Of a DNA stretch of 64,000 bases, positions 46,105-56,075 are shown in pieces (the first letter of the stretch is position 1; each line of letters opens with the position of its first letter). A model generated the notes under the pieces. That model worked only from the letters and a program-made list of their open reading frames with translations, was not told the origin of the DNA and searched no databases. A program made the position numbers and the translations under genes. The stretch is from Cupriavidus pauculus (GTDB lineage Bacteria > Pseudomonadota > Gammaproteobacteria > Burkholderiales > Burkholderiaceae): NCBI RefSeq assembly GCF_003854935.1, contig NZ_CP033969.1, positions 2,976,001 to 3,040,000 of the forward strand, written 5' to 3'.

Positions 46105-48302
46105 GCCACGCCCCCGTCGCGCCGTCGCCGGAGACTGAAGCCGCGTGGCCGCGTGCGCCCCGGCATATCCGCGCCATACCCGCCGTAGCCAGCATAGGGA
46201 TAGCCGTAGCACCCCAGGCGAGGCACCAGATCGTTCAGGACCACGCCACCCACGGCCGCGCCGGACTGGCGCAACTGCTTGCACGCCGCGGTCAGATCGG
46301 CCAGCCGCGAATGGCCCGCCCGGGCCACCAGCAGCACCAGGTCGGCATGCCGCGCCAGCCGGGCCGCGTCGGCGGCGGCCAGTGCGGGGGGTGTGTCGAT
46401 CAGCACGACGTCGTAGCGCTGGCGCGCTTCGCCGAGCAGGGTGTCGAGGTCCGCGCGGGCGAGCATGTCGCCAACATGGGGCTGCGGATCGCCGCAACTG
46501 ATCAGGTCCAGGCCACTGGCCTCCCGCTGCACCACCTGCTGCCAGTCGGCTGCATGGGCGAGCACTTCGGACAGGCCCGGGGCGGCGCCGCGCCCGAACA
46601 TCCAGTGCAGGGTGCCGCGGCGCATATCGCCATCGATCAGCAACACCTTCTGCCCGGCCGCAGCCAGCACGGCTGCCAGATTGGCGCTGACGAACGTCTT
46701 GCCGGCAGCGGGCTCGCTGCCCGTCACCAGCAGCACGTTGCGCTCACGGCTCAAGCTGGAAAGCTGCAGCGCCGTCAGCAGGCTGCGCAGGCTTTCGATG
46801 GCCGGATCGGATTTCGCCACACCGCACAACAGACGCTCGTCGGGGCGCTGCCGCGCCGCATCCAGATCCGCCTGCCGGGCCGAGCGCGGCACCACCCCCA
46901 GCACCGGTACACCCAGAACATGCTCGATCTCGTCAGGCTCGCTGACGGCGCTGGCCATCCAGTCGGCGGCGAATGCTGCGCCGGCCCCTGCAACGATGCC
47001 CGCAAGCAAGGCCGCGACCAGCACCATCAGGCGATTCGGCGCCACGGGGTCCTCGGCCACCTCGGCCGGATCCACCACCCGCGCACTGGCCACGCGCCCC
47101 GCCTTCATCAGCGCCAGTTGCTGCGCGCTGCCCAGCAGCGACGTGTAGCGCTCGGTGGCGATCCGAACATCGAGTGCCAGTTGCGCGGTCTGCCGCTGCA
47201 GCGCCGGCAGGCCGCGCATTACCTTTTCCATGTCCTGCTGCTTCTGCCTGACCACGTCGAGCTGGCGATCGATGGCCATCACGCCCGGATGGGCTTCGGT
47301 AAAGCGTGTCACCAGTTCCTGCCGCTTCTGGGTGAGCCAGAGTCGCTGCGTGCCGGCGTCGGACGCGGCCTTGAGGGCGAGCCTCGCCTCCTCGTTCAGG
47401 TCCACCACGCCGTGCCGCGCCGTCATCGACGTGTAACGGTCCTGGGCCGCCTCCAACTCTTGCTTGAGGCTTGGCAACTGCCGTTCGAGGAACACCAGTG
47501 ACTGCGCCGCTTCCGCTGACTTGCGTTCGACGTTCTGCCGCACATACTGGTCCCCGATCTCTCGCACCAGCGCCCGCAGCCGCTCGGGATCATGCCCGGC
47601 CAGCGTGACGATCAGCACGCCAGACTGGCGAGCCTTCTCCTGAACGACAAGCCGCCCGCGCACGTCGGCCACGGTCTTCCGCCAGGAATGGCGTACCAGT
47701 TCGAACCGGGCATCCGGCTGGCACGCGCAAGCCGCCACCTGTACCCGGAAGTCACCCACGGCGGTGGACAGCACCTGCTCGATGCCCGCGCGGACCCGCA
47801 TCGGCACGTCGAGCCCCGGCCCCTCAAGCCGCCAGCCTTCGCTTTCCATGGTCAGCACAAACGGCTCGCCCTCCAGGCCGGCCGGGACATCGAAACGCAG
47901 CACCTCCGGCACGGGTCCCGGCGCGGCGCGCCAGCGCGCCAGCCAACTGCTGGCGGCCGGCTCGATGCCAATATGCAGGCGCAGCTTGTCCACCGCCCGC
48001 TCCACGACGAGCCGGGAGCCGATGATCTGCGTTTCGGCCGCCGGCGACGACTTCATGTCGAACAGGGACGCCGCATCGCCCAGCAGGCTCCATGTCGACG
48101 ACGACGTGGCCGCGTCGTCCAGCTGGATCATCATGTCGGCCTGGTAGACGGGCCGCGCCAACAGGACGTAGGCCATGCCAGCCAGCGCGCAGGCCATGGC
48201 GATGCCGAGCGCCAACCGCCGATAGTGCGACAGCGCCGCAACCAGGCGCCCAATCGTCACGTCGGTCCGGGCAGTGGAGGACTTGAGCGGTGGCAGCGTC
48301 AT
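46101..48302 (-). CDS. wzc: Wzc-type tyrosine autokinase / polysaccharide copolymerase
   Basis: Inner-membrane bacterial tyrosine kinase of 733 residues that controls chain length and export. The Wzz-like domain lies between helices near residues 26-45 and 425-450, with coiled-coil segments in between (AAQSLVFLERQLPSLKQELEAAQDRY). The kinase domain has Walker A GSEPAAGKT (about 525), A' LLIDGDMRRG (about 549) and Walker B VVLIDTPP (about 632). The C-terminus has the Tyr cluster CYGYPYAGYGGYG that is autophosphorylated. ATGA overlap with wzb upstream and with the glycosyltransferase downstream. Confidence 0.92.
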   Translation of the reverse strand: MTLPPLKSSTARTDVTIGRLVAALSHYRRLALGIAMACALAGMAYVLLARPVYQADMMIQLDDAATSSSTWSLLGDAASLFDMKSSPAAETQIIGSRLVVERAVDKLRLHIGIEPAASSWLARWRAAPGPVPEVLRFDVPAGLEGEPFVLTMESEGWRLEGPGLDVPMRVRAGIEQVLSTAVGDFRVQVAACACQPDARFELVRHSWRKTVADVRGRLVVQEKARQSGVLIVTLAGHDPERLRALVREIGDQYVRQNVERKSAEAAQSLVFLERQLPSLKQELEAAQDRYTSMTARHGVVDLNEEARLALKAASDAGTQRLWLTQKRQELVTRFTEAHPGVMAIDRQLDVVRQKQQDMEKVMRGLPALQRQTAQLALDVRIATERYTSLLGSAQQLALMKAGRVASARVVDPAEVAEDPVAPNRLMVLVAALLAGIVAGAGAAFAADWMASAVSEPDEIEHVLGVPVLGVVPRSARQADLDAARQRPDERLLCGVAKSDPAIESLRSLLTALQLSSLSRERNVLLVTGSEPAAGKTFVSANLAAVLAAAGQKVLLIDGDMRRGTLHWMFGRGAAPGLSEVLAHAADWQQVVQREASGLDLISCGDPQPHVGDMLARADLDTLLGEARQRYDVVLIDTPPALAAADAARLARHADLVLLVARAGHSRLADLTAACKQLRQSGAAVGGVVLNDLVPRLGCYGYPYAGYGGYGADMPGRTRPRGFSLRRRRDGGVA

Positions 48303-48745
48303 CGCGCGTCCTGCCGCTGTAGCGCCCGGATGCGCGGCGCCCAGTCCCGCACGCCCTCGCCCAGGCACGCAAATGCATGCTCGAAAGCCGTCCGCGACCG
48401 CCCGCGCGGGTCCGCCACGTCGCCCACCGTGCGATCGCCCAGGCGGAACACCCGCCCCGAGTGCATGGGGTAGCGCAGTTGCAGCGCGGACTTTTGCGCC
48501 TCGTCCATCACCAGGACCAGGTTCGCCGCGCTGATCCGCACCCCGGTCAGTTGCTCGGCGCGATGGCCGGTCAGGTCGAGGCCGGCATCGGCCGCCACCG
48601 CACAGGCGCGGGGATCGGCCGGCGCACCCACCGGCGCCGCCAGTCCGGCCGACCACACGGTGAGATCGGGCAATGCCTGACGCAGCAGCGCCTGTGCCAT
48701 CGGACTCCGGCAGAGATTGCCCACGCACACGACAAGGACGATCAT
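48299..48745 (-). CDS. wzb: Low-molecular-weight protein tyrosine phosphatase (Wzb-like)
   Basis: Cytoplasmic phosphatase of 148 residues that dephosphorylates the Tyr cluster of Wzc. The P-loop CVGNLCRS holds nucleophile C7 and R13, and the general-acid Asp lies in VGDVADPRG. Small size and place between wza and wzc are diagnostic. Its ATG overlaps the wza stop and its stop overlaps the wzc start. Confidence 0.92.
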   Translation of the reverse strand: MIVLVVCVGNLCRSPMAQALLRQALPDLTVWSAGLAAPVGAPADPRACAVAADAGLDLTGHRAEQLTGVRISAANLVLVMDEAQKSALQLRYPMHSGRVFRLGDRTVGDVADPRGRSRTAFEHAFACLGEGVRDWAPRIRALQRQDAR

Positions 48746-49842
48746 TTCAGGACGTTGGCGGTGGAGTTGACGTACTGGGCGCTCGGAATCAACTGGTTCA
48801 CGACCCGCGCCCAGCGCGTGATGTCTCCGGCGTCGACGTAGACCACGTCGCGCGGCTGCAGCGGGAACCCTTCGGCCAGCGCCATCGCCACCGGGGAGGC
48901 GGCGTCCAGGTGGAACACTTCGGGGCGCCCCGAGTCGTGCCTGCGCACCACGTAGATCTGCCGCGGGTCGCTGGTCTGCGGATTCACGCCGCCCGCTTCG
49001 CCGAGCGCTTCGTTAAGCGTCAGGCGGCCGTTGCGCGGCAGCACCGCGACGGGCTTGTTGACCTCGCCCAGCACGAATACCTTGCCGTCCTCGCGCTGTT
49101 CCACGCGCACGATGTCGCCGCTGCGCAACTGGATGTCTGCGGGGTTGCGCCCGGCGCGCAGCAGTGCCGGCAGGTCAACGACCCAGCTCCGCGCCTTGCG
49201 GGAAATCCGGATCCGGCTGCTGTCGCCGGTATTGACGTTGACACCGCCGGCCCGGCCTAGCGCCTCGATCAGGGTCATCGGCACGTCGTCCACGTATTGC
49301 GGCCCCGGCAGCCTGACCTCGCCGTCCAGGTAAATCCGCTGGCTGCGGTACGCCAGCACCCGCACCGTGACCTGAGGCTGGCGCACCACGCCGGCCAGCG
49401 CACGGGTCAGGCGCGTGCGCACCTGGTCGACCGTAAGGCCGGCCACTTTGACCACACCCGCGTAGGGAAACTGGATGTCGCCGTGATGGCTGACGACGTA
49501 GCCGGGCACGCTGGCCGCTCCGCTATAGCCGGGAATCTCGTAGCCGATGCCAACGGTGTAGGTCTGGCTCGGAAAGACCAGCTCGGGATGGTCCCACACG
49601 ACGATGGACAGGATATCGGCAGGTCCGATACGGTAGGGCTGCCCCGCGCCCAGCAGGTCGTCGATGTCCTGGGTGCTGCGCGTCGATCTCAGCGCGTTGA
49701 CCAGGTCCCACGAAATCGGCGTCACGCCGTCCGGGGCGCTCGCCGCCGGCGCATCGCGGTCGACCCGCATCCCGGGCGCCCATGCGCAGCCAGCAAGCAG
49801 GGTGCCGGCCAGCAAAAGCGCCATCGTGATTTGACTTCGCAT
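48742..49842 (-). CDS. wza: Polysaccharide export outer-membrane lipoprotein (Wza-like)
   Basis: Outer-membrane export channel subunit of 366 residues. The signal peptide ends in lipobox LLAGC (Cys19). The PES domain (QPYRIGPADILSIVVWDHPEL) and two SLBB domains (IYLDGEVRLPGPQYV; VFVLGEVNKPVAVLPRNGRLTLNEALGEAGG) follow. The C-terminal residues form the amphipathic membrane helix (ITRWARVVNQLIPSAQYV). First gene of the operon; a GAGGCGGGA ribosome binding site precedes it. An AT-containing palindrome GGATTAATCC at 49901-49910 in the 171-bp gap to dinG is a possible regulator site. Confidence 0.93.
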   Translation of the reverse strand: MRSQITMALLLAGTLLAGCAWAPGMRVDRDAPAASAPDGVTPISWDLVNALRSTRSTQDIDDLLGAGQPYRIGPADILSIVVWDHPELVFPSQTYTVGIGYEIPGYSGAASVPGYVVSHHGDIQFPYAGVVKVAGLTVDQVRTRLTRALAGVVRQPQVTVRVLAYRSQRIYLDGEVRLPGPQYVDDVPMTLIEALGRAGGVNVNTGDSSRIRISRKARSWVVDLPALLRAGRNPADIQLRSGDIVRVEQREDGKVFVLGEVNKPVAVLPRNGRLTLNEALGEAGGVNPQTSDPRQIYVVRRHDSGRPEVFHLDAASPVAMALAEGFPLQPRDVVYVDAGDITRWARVVNQLIPSAQYVNSTANVLK

Positions 49843-49900
49843 GGAATCCCGCCTCGTTCAGAAGGCGCGATACTAGCGAGAACCCCGCTGCAAGTTTCTA

Positions 49901-49910
49901 GGATTAATCC
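49901..49910. promoter_or_regulatory. Perfect 10-bp palindrome upstream of wza
   Basis: GGATTAATCC stands about 60 bases before the wza start codon in an otherwise GC-rich gap. No confident -35/-10 pair was located. Confidence 0.35.
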
Positions 49911-50013
49911 GAAAACGCAGGCCAGCCTGACGGCGGGCCACGGTTCCACGCCCGGCTTGCGATGGCGCCGACCGTTATGGCAGCGTCTGCGCAGCGGGCG
50001 CGGGCAAGGCGCC

Positions 50014-52245
50014 TTAGCCTTGCGCGTCCGCCGGCGGCGCCGCGCGCAGCCCTTCGAGGAAGCGGATCACCGTGTCGGCCTCGCGGGTGCGCGTGAACGG
50101 CGGCAGGCTCTGCCAGATCTGGCGCCCGTAGGGCTTCTCCACCAGCCGGGTGTCGCAGATCGTCAGCACGCCGCGATCCGATTCCGACCGGATCAGCCGC
50201 CCGGCGCCCTGCTTCAGCGTGATCACCGCATGCGGCAACTGGTGCACCGCGAACGGGCTCAGCCCCTTTTTCTGCAGCACCTCCATGCGCGCGGCCAGCA
50301 CCGGGTCATCGGGCGGCGCGAACGGCAGCTTGTCGATGATGACCAGCGACAGCGCCTCGCCGCGTACGTCCACCCCTTCCCAGAAGCTCTGGCTGCCCAC
50401 CAGCACCGCGTTGCCGAGCTGGCGGAAGCGGTCCAGCAGTTCGGTGCGGCTGGCCTGGCCCTGCACCAGCAGCGGCAGGTCGATGCCCCGCGCGGCGAAC
50501 AGGTCGTACAGCATGTCAGACGCCTTCTGCACCGCGCGCAGCGTCGTGCACAGCAGGAAGGTCCGCCCGCCGGCCGCCTCGATCAGCGGCAGCGCCTTTT
50601 CCACCACGGCCTCGGTGAACTGGGGCGAATTGGGCGGCGGCATGTCGCGCGGCACGTAGAGCAGGCCCTGCTTGGCGTAGTCGAACGGGCTCGGCAGCGT
50701 CAGCGACTGTTCCTTCGGCAGTCCGAGCTGCGCCGCGTAGTGCGCGAAATTGCCCTTGACCGACAGCGTGGCCGATGTGAAGACCCAGGCGCGCGGCTGG
50801 CCCTCGCGCTGGCGCGTGAAGATCGGCGCGATCGACAGCGGCGTGCGGTGCAGCTGCACCGTGTGCGAGAAGACTTCCACCCAGCGCACGGTATCGGGCC
50901 CTAGCTGGGCCGGTTCAGGCGCCGGTGCGACGTCGTCGGTGGCGGCGGGCGTCTCGCCTTCCGCCGGGGCGGCCGGGGCGGGCGGCGGGCCGGTGCGGTC
51001 GTCGCGCCAGGCTTCCAGCCGCTCGGACAGCTCCACGGCGCGCCGATGGCACTGCTCCAGCGTCTCGGCCCGCTCGGCCTGCGACGCCAGCGCCTCCACA
51101 AAGCCCGCCAGCGCCTCTTCCAGCGCGTCGAGCGTCTCGTAGAACGGCTCGGCGGTACGCGGATCGGCGTCGATCTGGCCCATCGCCATGCGCACGTTGT
51201 CCCGGCCAAATGCCAGCCGCAGGTCGCGAGCCGCGCGTTCCAGCGGGGCGCCCAGCGCCACCCAGTCCACGGCGTCGCGCGCGTGGGACAACCCCTCGGC
51301 CACCGTGTCGCGCGCCAGTTCCAGCAACTGGCTGGTGGACAGCGTCTCGCCGAAGAACAGCGTGGCGGTCTCGGGCAGCTGGTGGGCCTCGTCGAAGATC
51401 ACGGTGTTGGCGGCGGGCAGCAGCTCGGCCATGCCGGTATCGCGCAGCACCACGTCGGCAAAGAACAGGTGATGGTTGACCACCACCACGTCGGCCTGCT
51501 GCGCCTCCTTGCGCGCCCGCATCACAAAGCATTCCTTGTAGTGCGGGCATTCGCTGCCCAGGCAGTTGTCGCGCGTGGACGTCACCATCTGCCAGACCGG
51601 CGCGTTCTCGGGCACGGCGGCCAGTTCGGCCTTGTCGCCGGTGGTCGTGGTCTGGGCAAAGCGCCCGATGTCGCGCAGCCACGCCGCGTCCTGCTTCGAC
51701 GCCAGCCGGCCGCTGGCCTGCGCGCGCTCCAGGTGGTAGTGGCACAGGTAGTTGGCGCGGCCCTTGAGCAGCGAGACCGACACCGGCACGTTCAGCGCGT
51801 GCCGCACGGTGGGGATATCGCGCTGGAACAGCTGGTCCTGCAGGTTCTTGGTACCGGTGGACAGGATGACCTTGCCGCCCCAGAGCATGGCCGGCACCAG
51901 GTAGGCAAAGGTCTTGCCGGTGCCGGTGCCGGCCTCGACGATGACCGTGTCGTTGCGCGCGATGGCATCGGCCACGGCCTCGGCCATCTTCTGCTGCGAC
52001 GCCCGCGGCCGGTAGCCGGGGATGGCCGTGGCCAGCGTCCCGGTCTCGGCAAACATCTGCGAAAGCTGCGCGGACTGCGCGGCCGCCTGGCTGGCCGATG
52101 CGGCGACCAGGGCGTCGGCCAGCGTGTCGGCCTGCTGGTCGGCAGGCTGGTCGGCCGCCGGGCCCGCGGCGGCGTCGGCGGCGGGGTCGTGGGCGTCAGG
52201 CGTCGGGGCGGCGGCGGACAGGAGGTCGTCGGTGGAAGCTGGCAA
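50014..52245 (-). CDS. ATP-dependent DNA helicase, DinG/YoaA family
   Basis: Superfamily-2 Fe-S helicase of 743 residues in the XPD/DinG group. Walker A is EAGTGTGKT (about 104-112). Four Fe-S ligands are visible as C168, C228, C233 and C239. The DEAH box is at 285-288, and motifs V-VI are GSQSFWEGVDVRGEALSLVI and LKQGAGRLIRSESD. The first 70 residues are Ala/Asp/Gln-rich and probably disordered, and a Pro/Ala-rich insertion lies near residue 425-460. Likely role in unwinding R-loops and repair intermediates. Choice between DinG and YoaA is not secure. Confidence 0.9.
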   Translation of the reverse strand: MPASTDDLLSAAAPTPDAHDPAADAAAGPAADQPADQQADTLADALVAASASQAAAQSAQLSQMFAETGTLATAIPGYRPRASQQKMAEAVADAIARNDTVIVEAGTGTGKTFAYLVPAMLWGGKVILSTGTKNLQDQLFQRDIPTVRHALNVPVSVSLLKGRANYLCHYHLERAQASGRLASKQDAAWLRDIGRFAQTTTTGDKAELAAVPENAPVWQMVTSTRDNCLGSECPHYKECFVMRARKEAQQADVVVVNHHLFFADVVLRDTGMAELLPAANTVIFDEAHQLPETATLFFGETLSTSQLLELARDTVAEGLSHARDAVDWVALGAPLERAARDLRLAFGRDNVRMAMGQIDADPRTAEPFYETLDALEEALAGFVEALASQAERAETLEQCHRRAVELSERLEAWRDDRTGPPPAPAAPAEGETPAATDDVAPAPEPAQLGPDTVRWVEVFSHTVQLHRTPLSIAPIFTRQREGQPRAWVFTSATLSVKGNFAHYAAQLGLPKEQSLTLPSPFDYAKQGLLYVPRDMPPPNSPQFTEAVVEKALPLIEAAGGRTFLLCTTLRAVQKASDMLYDLFAARGIDLPLLVQGQASRTELLDRFRQLGNAVLVGSQSFWEGVDVRGEALSLVIIDKLPFAPPDDPVLAARMEVLQKKGLSPFAVHQLPHAVITLKQGAGRLIRSESDRGVLTICDTRLVEKPYGRQIWQSLPPFTRTREADTVIRFLEGLRAAPPADAQG

Positions 52246-52316
52246 GGTGGGGAGTGTCTTGTGTCGCCCCGGCCGGGCGTTGCGCCGGGGGCGGTGTGTG
52301 CTGCGGGTGCCAGGTG

Positions 52317-52520
52317 TCAGGCGGGAACGTCGGGCTCCAGATGCAGTTGCAACAGCGTGATTGCATCCTTGAGCTTCAGGCGGCGCTTCTTGAGCCGGCG
52401 CAGTTGCAGTTCGTCGTGGGTCGGGTCGGCGGACAGGCGGTCGATCATGTCGTCGAGGTCGCGATGCTCGATCTGCAACTCGATGATCTGCCGCTCCAGC
52501 GTATTGAGGTTTTCATCCAT
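52317..52520 (-). CDS. DUF465 / YdcH family small protein
   Basis: A 67-residue all-helical protein with heptad-like spacing (NTLERQIIELQIEHRDLDDMIDRL, LQLRRLKKRRLKLKDAITLL), the DUF465 pattern. It should form a helical hairpin or coiled coil. Function unknown. It lies 71 bases upstream of the helicase gene on the same strand. Confidence 0.85.
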   Translation of the reverse strand: MDENLNTLERQIIELQIEHRDLDDMIDRLSADPTHDELQLRRLKKRRLKLKDAITLLQLHLEPDVPA

Positions 52521-52575
52521 GGTCGATGCTCCCTGGCGGCCGCTGGCGGCCAGCCGCCCGGCCGTGCCACACGAA

Positions 52576-53322
52576 TCAGAAGCCGAACGGGCTGGGCGTG
52601 GAGCCCTGGCTGCCCTGCTTCTTCTTTTCCTCGGCCTTGGCGCGCCGCTCGTCCAGTTCTTTCTGGCGGCGCACGGCGTCGGCCTGCTTCTGCTGGTAGG
52701 ACTGCACGTTCTCCTGCCGCTGGCGGGCCTGTTCGGCGCCCTTCTGCTGCGCCTCGGTCATGCGCGTGTTGAAATCGTCCTGCTTCTTCTGGTACGCCTC
52801 GGCGTTGGCGGCCCGCTGGGGCGCCTGCTGGCCGGTCTGCGCGTCGCGCAGTGCCTGTTCCTGCTGCTTGCGGTCGAACGCCTCGCGGCTGGCCTGCTCG
52901 TTCGCCGCGCGGCCCGGCTGGGCCGCTTCGTACTCGGCGCGGCGGATGGCCTGCTCGCGGTCGCGCCGGGCGGCGTTGTAGGCGCGCTCGGCGTCGCCCA
53001 CCTCCAGGTCGCGCTCGCGCAGCACGTGCAGTTCCGCGCGCTGGACTTCCTTGGCCTGCTCGATGCAGCGGTTGACCAGGAACTTGCCGTAGCACTCGCG
53101 CTCGGCCAGCGCGAAGCGGTAGTTGGTCCACGCGCGCGAATCGCCGATGGCCTTGCGTTCGGCGTCGAAGTCGCGGGGCTTGCCGGGGTCCGCGGGCAGC
53201 GCGGCCGTCGCGGCGGGCGCGGACGCCTGCGCATGGGCGGCGCCCAGGGGGGCGGCCAGCAGGCAGGCGGCCAGTGCGAGCGGGAAAACCGGGGAGGAAG
53301 TCATGTAAACCAGGCGAGCCAT
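52576..53322 (-). CDS. Secreted, highly helical Gln/Ala/Lys-rich protein of unknown function
   Basis: A 248-residue protein with a signal peptide (VFPLALAACLLAAPLGAAHAQ). The mature part starts with a short domain holding two Cys (ECYGKFLVNRCIEQAK), then about 150 residues of charged, heptad-like helix (EVQRAELHVLRERDLEVGDAERAYNAARRDREQAIRRAEYEAA) that should form a long coiled coil in the periplasm. The tail ends in SPFGF. The start is uncertain: 53322 keeps an Arg in the n-region, while ATGs at 53349 and 53304 are possible. TAGAAT at 53356-53361 is a plausible -10. No family recognised. Confidence 0.6.
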   Translation of the reverse strand: MARLVYMTSSPVFPLALAACLLAAPLGAAHAQASAPAATAALPADPGKPRDFDAERKAIGDSRAWTNYRFALAERECYGKFLVNRCIEQAKEVQRAELHVLRERDLEVGDAERAYNAARRDREQAIRRAEYEAAQPGRAANEQASREAFDRKQQEQALRDAQTGQQAPQRAANAEAYQKKQDDFNTRMTEAQQKGAEQARQRQENVQSYQQKQADAVRRQKELDERRAKAEEKKKQGSQGSTPSPFGF

Positions 53323-53514
53323 GACGGCCGGAAGGGGCTTGACGATCATGCCGCGATTCTAGCATCCGGGACCCATCGCCACGGCGCCGCGCGTGGCGCC
53401 CGGGCGCCGTCGCCGGCGGGCGCCGAAAAGACGGGGGAAAAGGTGTCTTCCCGTCACCGGAGCGGCCCGGCGCTTGTGGCACAATGCCCCGCTTTCGACT
53501 GACACGTATTCTCG

Positions 53515-55872
53515 ATGTCCAATCTGCCTGCTTCCGTCCTGCAAAAGATTGTGTCGCTGATCGCGGCCGAACTGTCCGTGCAACCCCGCCAGGTGGCGGC
53601 CGCCGTCGGCCTGCTGGACGAAGGCGCCACGGTGCCCTTCATCGCCCGCTACCGCAAGGAAGTGACCGGCAACCTGGACGACACGCAGCTTCGCAACCTC
53701 GAAGAGCGCCTGCTGTACCTGCGCGACATGGAAGACCGCCGCGCGACCATCCTGGCCTCGATCGAGGAACAGGGCAAGCTCACCGACGCGCTGCGCGCGG
53801 CCATCGAGGCCGCCGAGACCAAGCAGACGCTGGAAGACCTGTACCTGCCCTACAAGCCCAAGCGCCGCACGCGCGCCCAGATCGCGCGCGAGTGCGGGCT
53901 GGAGCCGCTGGCCCAGGCGCTGCTGGCCGACCCGACGCTCGACCCGCAGGCCGAGGCCGCCAAGTACGTCAACGGCAATCCCACCGCCGATGGCGGCGTG
54001 CCCGACGCCAAGGCCGCGCTCGACGGCGCGCGCGACATCCTGTCCGAACAGTTCGGCGAGACGGCCGAACTGCTGGGCAAGCTGCGCGACCACCTGTGGC
54101 AGAACGGCGTGGTGACGTCGTCGGTCATGGAGGGCAAGGAGACGGCCGAGGAAGAGAAATTCCGCGACTACTACCAGTACAGCGAAACCATCCGCACGGT
54201 GCCGTCGCACCGCGCGCTGGCGCTGTTCCGGGGCCGCAACGCCGGCGTGCTGCTGGTCAAGCTGGGCCTGGGCGAGGAGCAGGACGCGATGGTGCCGCAC
54301 CCGTGCGAGACGATGATCGCGCGCCATGTCGGCATCGAGAACCGCAACCGCCCGGCCGACAAGTGGCTGGGCGACGTCTGCCGCTGGTGCTGGCGCGTCA
54401 AGGTGCAGCCGCACCTGGAAACCGAACTGCTGACGCAGTTGCGCGAGACGGCCGAGGGCGAGGCGATCAAGGTGTTCGGCCGCAACCTGCACGAACTGCT
54501 GCTGGCCGCGCCGGCCGGCCCCAAGTCCGTCATGGGGATCGACCCGGGCATCCGCACCGGGTGCAAGGTGGCCGTGGTGGACCACACCGGCAAGCTGCTG
54601 GAAACGGCCACGATCTACCCGCACGAGCCGCGCCGCGACTGGAACGGCTCGCTGGCCACGCTGGCGCGCCTGGCCAGGCAGCACAACGTGGCGCTGTGCT
54701 CCATCGGCAACGGCACCGCCAGCCGCGAGACCGACAAGCTCGTGCAGGACCTGATGAAGGCCGCCCCGGAGCTGAAGCTGACCAAGATCGTGGTCAGCGA
54801 GGCCGGCGCGTCGGTCTACTCGGCGTCCGAGCTGGCCGCCAAGGAATTCCCTGATCTGGACGTTTCGCTACGCGGCGCGGTGTCCATCGCCCGCCGCCTG
54901 CAGGACCCGCTGGCCGAGCTGGTCAAGATCGATCCGAAGTCGATTGGCGTGGGCCAGTACCAGCACGACGTGAACCAGCGCGAGCTGGCCCGCGCGCTGG
55001 ACGCCGTGGTCGAGGACTGCGTGAACGCGGTGGGCGTGGACGTCAATACGGCGTCGGCCCCGCTGCTGGCGCGGGTGTCGGGCCTGAACGCGGTGCTGGC
55101 GCGCAATATCGTCGATTTCCGCGATGCCAACGGCGCCTTTCCGAACCGCGACGCGCTGAAAAAGGTGCCGCGCCTGGGCGACAAGACGTTCGAGCAGGCC
55201 GCCGGCTTCCTGCGGATCAACACCGGCGACAACCCGCTGGACCGCTCGTCGGTGCACCCGGAGGCGTATCCGGTGGTGCAGAAGATCCTGGACCACATCA
55301 AGAAGGGCCTGCCCGATGTGATGGGCAACCGCGACGCGCTGCGCGGCCTGTCGCCGCAGCAGTTCGCCGACGACAAGTTCGGCCTGCCGACCGTGCGCGA
55401 CATCCTGACCGAACTGGAAAAGCCGGGCCGCGACCCGCGCCCCGAGTTCAAGACCGCGACCTTCCAGGAAGGCGTGGAGGACGTGAAGGACCTGCAGCCG
55501 GGCATGATCCTCGAAGGCGTGGTCACGAACGTGGCGGCCTTTGGCGCGTTCGTGGACATCGGCGTGCATCAGGACGGGCTGGTCCACATCTCGGCGCTGT
55601 CGACCAAGTTCGTCAAGGACGCCCACGAGGTGGTCAAGGCCGGCCAGATCGTCAAGGTCAAGGTCATGGAGGTGGACGTCAAGCGCAACCGCATCGGCCT
55701 GACCATGCGCCTGGACGACGAGCCGGGCCAGCAAGCCCCCCGCACGGGCGGCGGCGACCGCAGCAACGACCGCGCCCCGCGCGGCGGCGGCAACCGCGGC
55801 TTCGGCGGCGGCCAGCGCCAGCCGGATACGCAGGGCGCGATGGCCGCCGCGTTCGCGAAGCTGAAGCGCTGA
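53515..55872 (+). CDS. tex: RNA-binding transcriptional accessory protein Tex
   Basis: A 785-residue nucleic-acid-binding protein. Domains in order are the N-terminal helical region ([24 protein letters not shown]), a YqgF/RNase-H-like core ([17 protein letters not shown]), helix-hairpin-helix segments ([19 protein letters not shown]) and a C-terminal S1 domain near 660-735. The very C-terminus is Gly/Arg-rich. Tex is conserved in bacteria and linked to transcription and RNA metabolism; it is essential in some species. Single gene divergent from the secreted helical protein. Confidence 0.95.
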   Translation: MSNLPASVLQKIVSLIAAELSVQPRQVAAAVGLLDEGATVPFIARYRKEVTGNLDDTQLRNLEERLLYLRDMEDRRATILASIEEQGKLTDALRAAIEAAETKQTLEDLYLPYKPKRRTRAQIARECGLEPLAQALLADPTLDPQAEAAKYVNGNPTADGGVPDAKAALDGARDILSEQFGETAELLGKLRDHLWQNGVVTSSVMEGKETAEEEKFRDYYQYSETIRTVPSHRALALFRGRNAGVLLVKLGLGEEQDAMVPHPCETMIARHVGIENRNRPADKWLGDVCRWCWRVKVQPHLETELLTQLRETAEGEAIKVFGRNLHELLLAAPAGPKSVMGIDPGIRTGCKVAVVDHTGKLLETATIYPHEPRRDWNGSLATLARLARQHNVALCSIGNGTASRETDKLVQDLMKAAPELKLTKIVVSEAGASVYSASELAAKEFPDLDVSLRGAVSIARRLQDPLAELVKIDPKSIGVGQYQHDVNQRELARALDAVVEDCVNAVGVDVNTASAPLLARVSGLNAVLARNIVDFRDANGAFPNRDALKKVPRLGDKTFEQAAGFLRINTGDNPLDRSSVHPEAYPVVQKILDHIKKGLPDVMGNRDALRGLSPQQFADDKFGLPTVRDILTELEKPGRDPRPEFKTATFQEGVEDVKDLQPGMILEGVVTNVAAFGAFVDIGVHQDGLVHISALSTKFVKDAHEVVKAGQIVKVKVMEVDVKRNRIGLTMRLDDEPGQQAPRTGGGDRSNDRAPRGGGNRGFGGGQRQPDTQGAMAAAFAKLKR

Positions 55873-55980
55873 GCGGAAAGGGCTGCGCGGGCGGAGCTTC
55901 CGTCCGCTGGCTGCTTTGCTTCCCTCTCCCGCGCGCCGCCGTTTCTCGCTCCCCTCTCCCGCGCGCCGCCAGTTCTCGCT

Positions 55981-56006
55981 CCCCTCTCCCGCGCGCGGGA
56001 GAGGGG
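55981..56006. repeat. REP-like palindrome, copy A
   Basis: Perfect 13+13 palindrome, arm cccctctcccgcg, followed by a ttgggggtgagggc tail. Tail-to-tail partner of copy B. Confidence 0.8.
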
Positions 56007-56075
56007 TTGGGGGTGAGGGCGTTGCGGTGCAAATTGCGACCTGTCGTTGCTTGACCCGCCGGCCCTCACCCCCGG

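Noticed and set aside
55919-56006. Possible CRISPR array
   Set aside because: The 30-bp units are contiguous, with no spacers, and merge into a palindrome; no cas gene is present.
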